NCBI RefSeq assembly: GCF_963422355.1
Contig: NC_085099.1
Coordinates: 2,681,342 to 2,745,341 of the forward strand
Source of the DNA: Corticium candelabrum
Lineage: Eukaryota > Porifera > Homoscleromorpha > Homosclerophorida > Plakinidae
Length of the DNA: 64,000 bases
Direction of reading: 5' to 3'
Below, in pieces: positions 22,229-32,200 of the stretch (positions are counted from its first letter, which is position 1; every line of letters begins with the position of its first letter). The position numbers and the translations under genes are program-made. The notes under the pieces were generated by a model. The model saw only the letters and a list, made by a program, of their open reading frames with translations. It did no database searches and was not told where the DNA came from.

Positions 22229-23728
22229 TGTATGTATGTATGTATTTGTTTGATCTATTTGCATGTAGGAAAGAAGTTAAAATATGTGGATCAAGTAGTG
22301 ACTTGCAGTAAGACCGAGGGATTTTATTGTATGAACTCTCGACAAACAACAGGACTGTGTTTTGACTACAGAGTTCGATTTCTTTGTCCATGCAGAAGTT
22401 AGTCATTGCTTTCTGTACTTTTATAAGCAACGAGTCTGCAGTGATGTGTGCCATTTTTAGGAGCGTGTGGAAACAACATCAATTTAGTACATTCAGATCA
22501 AAAGGTAGACATTGTAATACCTACGTATGGCAATAGTCTCAACTGCGAGTGGAGAGTTGTGGCACCGGAAAGTAGACAGATCAAGTTAACACTTGTACCT
22601 GGACAGAAACGGCTTGATACCGAACATGCTGTACTAACCATCCAGTCCAAGATGAGATCATCAACGTATCGATTGATCAACAGCCATGATGGACTCTGGC
22701 CTCCAACAACCAGAGCAATGGTGTCAAAAGGAAATGAACTGATGATACATTTCTATGGAAACGTTATGGATACAAATTTGAGATTGCAATGCACACTGCT
22801 ACCTGGTAAGAACCAATCATCCAAGCTATCAGTTGACCATGAGTTTAAGCCGTAGCTGGGTTAGTGTACTCAGTCTATGTGTGTGATAACTGCCTTATAA
22901 TATTGCAGAATCGAGAATCTTTACTCCATGTAACTTCACTTCTGGCTTCTGTGACTGGAAAAGACGGAGCAAAATATGGACACGCTGTTAGACAACAACG
23001 GGTAAACAATTTTATACTGTAATAACTATGTGTTTGTTCTAGTGCCTTGTTATGATGGAAATATTGGCTACGTTGGTCAATTGTCAACAACTGTTTCCGG
23101 CAGAAAGTGTCAAGCTTGGCATACTCGATACCCGCATAGACAGGCAGCTAGTGTGTACAAGTATGGAGAGCTCAGAGGGACAAATTATTGTCGGAATCCA
23201 GGAGGCACGATGTCACAACCATGGTGTTACACTACAAACTGGAGAGTGGTACAAGAGGTCTGTTCTGTGGTTCAGTGCAGCACATCTAGAACGGGTATGA
23301 ACTGTACAATAGTACGTTGTCATACTACACAATTATCTATTGCAATGATCTAATTGATATAGGGATGGTTTTGGCATTGCGAAAGTACAAGTCACTTGTC
23401 ACTAGTGATCTCTACGACATCACTAGTCCGTTATATGAAGGTGTTAAGGGCAGCTGTCTTTCATTCAACTACAAACTGAATGCTGTCGGAAACAGATTGT
23501 TGATTGTTACTGTTAAAAATGTGGAAGACACGCCTGTGGCAAAGAGAGCATTTAATGGAACAAAGAGCAATGAGTGGTTTCGAGGTTATCTTAAGATTCC
23601 TGATGACACAAAATTTTACGTTTATGTTGCAACTAGAATACCAGAGGATTGGAATACTGGTGATGTGGCTGTTGATGACATACATATTGTGAAGTGTCCA
23701 GAACGTAAGTAATAGGAACATTATAATG

Positions 23729-23823
<95 letters not shown>

Positions 23824-24989
23824 CACGGTCACATGGTGTTTACGTGTGTTTCATTATTTAGTAACAAAATCTCATTGTCTTGCAGGGTTTTCTTGTTGGT
23901 CTTATAACTCAAATTTATGTCCTGTAACCATGATGCCAAGTGAAGGGAAATGGGAGTTGAAATCCTACAGGAAAAGAACAGTGACAACAAGGCTACCAAT
24001 GCAAACTCCAGGTACATTGTATGACATTCTTATTGTAGATACTCTTAAAATGAATTTGAAATTGCTATGGTGTGATCGACAATAGTACTGTTTCTGGGTT
24101 AGACTATAGAAGTCTTGGTTGTCGAAAGAGAAGTGATCGACTGTCAGAGACTTTGCCTGCATCGTTTCATTTATTGGAGACAAATAGTAGTCTGTTTCAG
24201 TATTGGCCACGTTATCGTGTAGGAGCGTCAGAATGTGCAAAGGCAGCATTCACTCTTGGCTATAAATTCTTTGTCATTGGTCCAATGTTATTGTGTTATG
24301 CATCACATGATTTGAAGCTTGATTATGATGGACAACTAATAAAATCGGACTGTCCTTCTCTATCTTATTATGCGATTGGAAGAAATTTCTTTCTGTATGA
24401 GCTGATCAGTCAAATTGGCAGGTTTACATGGCTGCAACAACTGACTGTCCAGAATGGTGAGAAAACTGGCATTTAGTAGCTACTACTTTTGGTGTAGTCA
24501 ATTAACTGTGCATTTTTACTTTTATAGGTTACTTTATGTCGTATGCATTTTCCAGTCAGCAGACTTTGCGTTCGTCGTACATAAGTTGGACCTGGTTGCG
24601 TGACGCAGGAAATGAGCAGATGTGTGTTTCATTTGAGTATAACTCTAATGTTGACAATTTGTATGTTGAACTGATGGAAGACAGCTTATCACAAACACGA
24701 GTGGGAAGAAAGTATGTGGTCTGGAAAGCACCATCACTGGGAACAGGCTGGAAATTTTCTACATTTTACTTGCCACGAGACTCCAATATAGTTGCTGTAC
24801 AAGTTCAGATTGTAATGACACGCAGTATTTCTAATGAAGGGTACTTTGACATTCGAAACCTGACAGTTTTGCGATGTGCAACAGGTAAAACAGGTTTTGG
24901 TAACAATAAGAACAGTAGAGTTGCATGTGCAGTAAATGTTGTTTGAGTTCAATAGTGATTTGTTATTTAATAGTAAGCTACGTGCATGG

Positions 24990-25050
<61 letters not shown>

Positions 25051-25110
25051 TGTGTGCATACGTGCGTGCATGTGTGCATGCGTGTGTGTGTGTGCATGCG
25101 TGCGTGTGTG

Positions 25111-25180
<70 letters not shown>

Positions 25181-25206
25181 CTCTCTCTCACATGCACGCA
25201 TGCACG

Positions 25207-25265
<59 letters not shown>

Positions 25266-26954
25266 TGTACACACGTGCACACACACACACACACATGCTT
25301 GCAAATGTATCTCTTTGATACGTAATTTGTAATTGTATCTATTTTCAGTTGTGTGAGGTAACAAACAATTCAAGAGCTTTACTTGCATATTATGATTTTG
25401 AATTTCTACACACATAGTTATTTTATGGCTGATTGTGTTTACATCGCAATCTGTTTTTTTGCAGCACCAAATTGCACATTTGATTCATCTTTATGTGGTT
25501 GGGATAGTAAAGACAAGAGAGGTTGTTCAAACTGGAAAACAGGGACAACCACTCACTATTATCCTCTCAACGCGACATTACAATCGAGTAACTAAAACAT
25601 CTGACATTTATTGCATGTAATTGTTTAAGATGATTGTTGATATGTTTGCAGGATATGGATATGTTCTTAGCACTCACTACTGCGTTGCTTCAACTTCTAA
25701 TAATAAACGGCAATTTGTATATTTTAGAAGTCCTCCCATGGTTAGTCAGGGCTATCATTGCTTTGGTTTTCACTACTCGATGGCTGGCACCCAATATTAT
25801 TTCAACTCTGGGTGGAGGTATTACTGGTCATACAGTGTTAGGGCATTGGTTAATGGAAGAGTTCGTATGGAAGAGTTTCTCCAGTTGTCGAGAGGGACCA
25901 ACTACAAACCAGGAAACTGGAAGCTTGGATTTCTTACCTTACCGATTGAATTTCAAGGTTTTCTTGAGATCGAGTTTAAGGCATGCAGGTACTGCTATTT
26001 GGCTTTGGATAACTTTGTTTTTTCTACAACTAAGTGTGGTGACGGTAAGTAGCTGTTGTCTTCACCTGCTGTCTTGTAACTCTAATCAGGTGTATATGTA
26101 TTGTAGCAAGTGATCATTGTGCCACTGGAAGGCATAATTGTGCACAGTTATGCATTCAAGGGTTTGCGCAGTATTTTTGTGGTTGCAATGAACGATACAA
26201 ACTAGGAAGTGATGGTCATTCGTGTTTACGTAAGTTGTCGTAATTACAGGGTTTAGCTAATTTATTGCATTTAATCTAAATTTATTTGAGAAGCCGTGTG
26301 TCATTATCCATGTCGAAACAATGGAAGATGTGTTGCACCAGACCTGTGTGAGTGCACTGATGGATACACATTTGATGACTGTTCTCTATGTAAGTACTTG
26401 CCATGCACACTGTTTTAGTAAAGTAACTTGCTTTGATGCAGTCTGTGGAGATTCTTACCTAACGAGTGAAATGGGAGTGCTTAATTCTCCAGTAAATACT
26501 TTGCGGTGGCCTCAAAGGCTGAGATGTCAGTGGACAGTTCAAGCACCCGAAGGATTTTTGATACATTTGAAGTTTGACAAGATGGATGATGGTTGCAACA
26601 CTTGGTGTTCATCTGAAAATGTTACGATTCGAGGTGTGCAGGATGAGCAAGTAGTGATATGTCGTGGAGCTCAGATCCCTCATGAAGTAATTTCACTGGG
26701 GAGTAGATTGTCTGTTTTGTATATGAGCTGGACTAGCAATCAACCCTCCTCTTGTGTGTTTCGAATGAGATATCAAGTCTATGGTAATTTGTTAGCATCT
26801 TCAAACTGTCACAAAATCTTTATTATATGGTGTTTTGTGGTTAATATTAGAACCTGCATGCAGAATGGATTGCTCAAATCTCAAAGCAAATGAACGGTAC
26901 TCAAGTGGCTATAGTTTACTTACAATTCACTAATTTTAGGATTGGAATCACATT

Positions 26955-27033
<79 letters not shown>

Positions 27034-29231
27034 CACGTGTGCGTGTGTGTGTGTGTGTGCATGTGTTTGCATATATGCACTTGGTTTCTTTCGTGAACAT
27101 AGATGTTGTCTTCACGGGTTTTTGCTGGCTGTCCCTGGCATATTTCGCCAAGGCACAACAGCTGTGGTTAATGTCATGCTTCACAAATCTAATGGTCCAT
27201 TGACAGTTAATTCTACTCTAAGCACTGCCTCAGATGATCTGATATGGACATCAACACAGAAAACAAAACAAAAAAGTGTGTACTGTATTATTGTTTTTGC
27301 TTGGTTGTTGCCTCACATCAACTAATTGATGTTTAGCATCAGGAAATGGAGAATTACAATACTTTACCATCGAGGTGCGACGTTTTGAGAGTCATATGTT
27401 TGTGTTCTTTATGGTTGTTACAATGTAACTTCAATTCAGATACCCAACAATGTTGAACCAGGGCAATACAAACTGGCAGTGAATGGTACAATTAGTAGGC
27501 AGCTTGCTGTTCGTGGAGTGATGAGCATTGGAATTGCTGCAAGAGGTCCAACGGTATTAGTGCAGACAGACAAGCCTGTATACAAACCGGGTCAAACAGG
27601 TGCATTTCAGAGGCCAAATGTTGCAAAGCTCAACTGAATTTCAGTTTTGGAATTTTAGTTCGGGTGAGAATTCTGGTATTGGATTATGAAATGAAACCAT
27701 TTGATACATCGGTAAGGCTATCAGAGAAGTTTGCCAATAAGAAAATTTTGTTTTTTTGAAGGAAATTGTGTTTGTTTTAGGTAACAGTGGAGATTGCAGT
27801 TAAGTGACTGATGTCATATTACATTTAAACTGTTCATCTTTTCTGTGTGTAAAGGATGGCAGAGGCACCAAAGTTTTACAATGGCTGAATGTTCGACCAA
27901 CAAATGGCAAGTTGCAATAGTGCATTGTTATTATTATATTGTCATCTAGCAGATGATTTTTACAGGACTTTTGTCTCGATCTATTTCTTTGTCTTCTCAG
28001 CCTGTTGCAGGCACTTGGAACATTTCAATCTTTTCAACCTTTTCCCCAAGTACTGAGGTACAAGGAAGTAGTTTATACATGTACTGCTACTCGATGCATG
28101 TATGATTTGTCTTGTGTTTTAGAAACAGCTTGTTCAATCAGTTTGTTTTGATGTTAGAGAATATGGTTTGCAAAGAATTGCATCAGCTATATTGATACGG
28201 ACTAATTGTGCTTTGAGATAGTTCTTCCAAGATTTCAAGTTCTTCTTTATGTTCCAACGTACGTTGTTCAAGGTGACACTGACTTAATAGGAGCAGTAGC
28301 TGCGAGGTGTGTACAGTTCAAAGGCAGATTTGTCATTTTCAACTGTTTCAATTATGTCATCAGGTACACATATGGAAAGCCAGTGCAGGGACGTGTTTGT
28401 GTATATGTTACTCCGACGTTTACGTCTTTGCATTACTATTCTCGTTATCGTACTATTAGCCCAACTACACTCTGTCAACCGGTCAGACTCTGTGCACAGT
28501 CTCTTATTTGTGCAACTACATGTACATGTTATCACATTGTGCAGATTGATGGATTGTCTGATTTTTCAGTGCTACTAAAATCAGTCATTAAATACAATAG
28601 ATGGCCAACAACTTTGGAAGTTAATGTCACTGTAACTGAGGAAGGGACGGGTGTCTCCATAAATTCTTCTCAGCTCGTAATGGTTGCATCAAAACCATTG
28701 CTGCTACACTTTCTACCTGGCACACCATCCTTGTTTCAACCTGGTCTGCCATTTACTGTCAAGGTACATGGTACATGAATACCTAGTAGACAATATTTAG
28801 GCAACATCACCATGCTTGTTTGCGTTTTGTAGGTGTTTGTCATGACTCCTGATTTTTTGCCATTTTTGAATGCAACTATTGTTACTTTACAATTTTACAC
28901 AGACGAGATTGAGTTGGATGAAGTTGAGGTGGAAAGCATCAATGGATCTGCATCATATGATGTATTCTATAGCCACAATGGTTTTACGGAGCCGATACGT
29001 GTTGTGGTGTGTGTAGTCTGAATATAGTATTATACTGAAGCTGGTAATATTATGATATTGTTGTACTAGGCGACAGTGGAAACAACAGGAGGTGACAATC
29101 CAAATGTTAGGTCACATCACACCTTGCATCCTCTTATTACTCCGGACAATGACCACATTGATGTGGTTGCTAGTGATCTAGTTCTCACTGTTAGTATGCT
29201 GTATGCAACTAAGAGACTATTAGAATGGATT

Positions 29232-29263
<32 letters not shown>

Positions 29264-32200
29264 CTTAGGGTAGAGCTCATGCTAGCCTGACATTGCTGTC
29301 TACCAAGGAAATTGAGACAACACTTTATTTAATGGTATGCCAATGTTAATATATTGCAGTGTTGAATTTTTTGATCTTGTTGATTATGACACATTTATAA
29401 TTAAGTAGCAAACACATTTGGGGTTTGTCATTATTATTGTATACTAAAGTTATGAATATGACAAATGAGACTGAATTTTATTCTAACATTTAGTTGTGTA
29501 CTTTGTGTTTATAGACTGTGGCAAATGGCAGGATTTGGGATTCATGGAGCATGCTCATTAAGACATCATTGTCAACTGTTTATAACAGAGTACACGAGTT
29601 TACATTTGAAATGCCTGTATCGTGTTCCCTGGCACCCACCTTTCACTTGGTGTCTTACTACTTAGCCAGGGATTCTATAGCTGTATGGGATACAACAAAG
29701 TTTGTTGTCCAATCGTGCTTCTCACATAAGGTTGCACATTTTTTTGGAAAGGAATGAGAAGAGATGTGATACATTGCTTGTTGTTCTAGGTTGACATTTC
29801 TTTCTCGGTTAATGAGACACGACCTGGTGATGTCGTGGAACTGTCAGTGAAAGCTGATCCTGGGGCCACAGTTAGCTTGACAGCTGTTGACAAGAGCGTT
29901 TACCTTTTGCCTTCTTTTTGCAGCAGCCAAGTGACAGTTGAGAGGGTATTCTAGCTTCTATATTATATTTTATAGACTGCATGTTATAGCAGTCTTTATC
30001 TATTGCTGCGCATTTCAATTGTATTAGGTTCATGAAAGAGTTTGGTCTGTTGTATAGCTTATGCGGGAAATATCAAAGTACAGCATTGGATTGAGCTCTG
30101 ACTTTGAAGCTTTGGGATCTGGTAGCAGTGAGGCAAGTGAAACTGATGATGTTGTTGACTCAGATCTTGATTCACGTGATCCAAGACATTGGTGGCGGCA
30201 ATGGTGGAAGAATGCAGATGTACCACGTGTGTTTAAGGTATTTAGTATATGTGATTTCATATGTGGGTAAATTAGGCTTAATACGAGTTATTGTTATTGC
30301 TTATGTGTAGTCATCTGGTCTTGTTGTACTTACCAACTACATATTTGGAAATGGCAACACAAGGCGCGTCAAACGCTTTGCTCGTGGAGGTGTGATGTAG
30401 TGGTAATGCATGTGAATAGTTTGCTTTGTATGTATTCTTTTGTTTGAATAGGTTCAGGATTTGGGTTTGGTGATGATGAAGATGATCCATTGGGTGAAGA
30501 ACCACAGGAAAGCCAGAGAGTGAGATCATATTTTCCTGAGGCTTGGTTATGGGAAGAACGAAAGGCAAAGTATGTTTTAGTTGCAACTGTTTGTGCAAAC
30601 ATAATTAAGTATACGAATTTCTTGTGAAGTGAAAATGGCGAGGTACACATGAATGTTACAGTTCCTGACACAATTACTACATGGATTGCTGATGCTTTTG
30701 CTATTTCTGCTGATTCGCCTCTTGGAATGGCTGAGATACCGTCAGCTCTTGTCGCATTCAAGCCATTTTTTGTATCTCTCAGTCTTCCGTATTCTGTAAT
30801 AAATGGTGAAGAGGTTGCAATAGTTGCTACAGTGTTCAACTATTTTTATGAAGACACAGAGGCAAGCAACGGCAACTCTGCATCATTATTACTATTGTTG
30901 TTCTTGTTATTGTTATTTTTGTTATTTATTGTTGTCAGTGTTGTTGTGTGTGCTTGTTTGAAATGTGATCTCTACATTTCTAGGTGGTTGTCATTATTGA
31001 CAATTCAACAACTGGGTTTGACTTGGTTGGAGATGGAGTATCCAAGGTGTTACTTCAAGTTCCAGGCAATGACAGCATTACAACTCGATTTCCCATTGTT
31101 TCACGTAAACTGGGCAACATACCCATTCAAGTAACAGCTTTGTCATCAACTGATTCAGATATTGTTCTAAGGATGCTTCTTGTTGAGGTTCACATATTGT
31201 TGGAATTTTATATTGTAGTTTTTTCATTTATACATTTATGCAGCCTGAAGGCATTGAACAAGAATTGTCTAAGAGTCTGATGATTCGTGGAGAGACAAAA
31301 GAAGTGATGAATTTGCAACCACCTTTACCAGTTGTCAGTGGATCTGTCAAAGGAATTGTGTCAGTCACAGGTATACGTAACTTTTTTTTTACTACAATCC
31401 TGTTATGCAGCTGGTTGCTTGAAGGTGACATAATGGGTCCGGCCGTCAATTCTCTTGGATCATATCTTCGTATGCCATATGGCTGTGGTGAACAGAACAT
31501 GATCAATTTTGCACCAGCTGTTGTCATTAAACGCTATCTTCGTCTGACAAATCGTTTGACTCCTGAACTTGATTCCAAAGCTACACACTATATGGAAATT
31601 GGTATGGTGACTGGTGTGGTGTTGTGGTGTGTGTGCATGCTTGTGTGTGCATGCTCTCACACGTGTGTGTGTGTGTGCGCATGCATGCGCACGCACGCAC
31701 GCATATGTTGGTGTGTTGGACTCAAGGCTGGTTCACAATATTGACGCTGACACTCAGTTGAACATCAACATCAAAGACATCGCCTTGACGCATGCGGCAT
31801 CCTTTGATGTTGACACTGACGCTGACACTGGAATAGGATTCATTTTTATTTTATTGTTAACATTGGCGTCAGCATCAATATTGTGAACCAGGCTTTAGTT
31901 CTCATTGTGTGTGTACATGCATAATTTGCGAGTAATTAGGACAACAATCAAGCTTTGTCGTTGATAACAGGATATCAGAGAGAGCTTGGGTATCAACGAT
32001 ACAATGGAGGATATGCTGCATTTGGTGATCGGAGTTCTGCTGGCAGCACTTGGTAAGACTTTATTTATACCAATTATGGTGATATATATTTGAATCAAAA
32101 CTCTTTTAGCCTCACCATGTTTGTGATAAGAGTATATGCACAAGCGATCGATATGATGTACATTGATCAGGATTCCTTAGCTAAAAGTGTCTGCTGGTTA

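Larger units (their letters stand above)
19274..22397 (+). other. WxxW domain (TEP-B)
   Basis: Exons 19274-19408 (LCWTRFVNKDKPSGTGDWE...KPRDIDCQT) and 22269-22397 (VVTCSKTEGFYCMNSRQ, CFDYRVRFLCPC). The intron between them is about 2.9 kb, against 1.0 kb in unit A, because of transposon insertions. Confidence 0.82.

Noticed and set aside
22909-22986. LDL-receptor class A domain
   Set aside because: Cysteine count and spacing are too few; CNF...FCDWK is the start motif of a MAM domain.
24736-25294. 186-codon minus-strand frame opposite TEP-B MAM exons
   Set aside because: Antisense shadow of a MAM exon joined to a CA/GT repeat.
30311-30569. Anaphylatoxin (C3a-like) domain
   Set aside because: There is no six-cysteine cluster after the RVKR site; the following exon is acidic and leads directly to PEAWLW.
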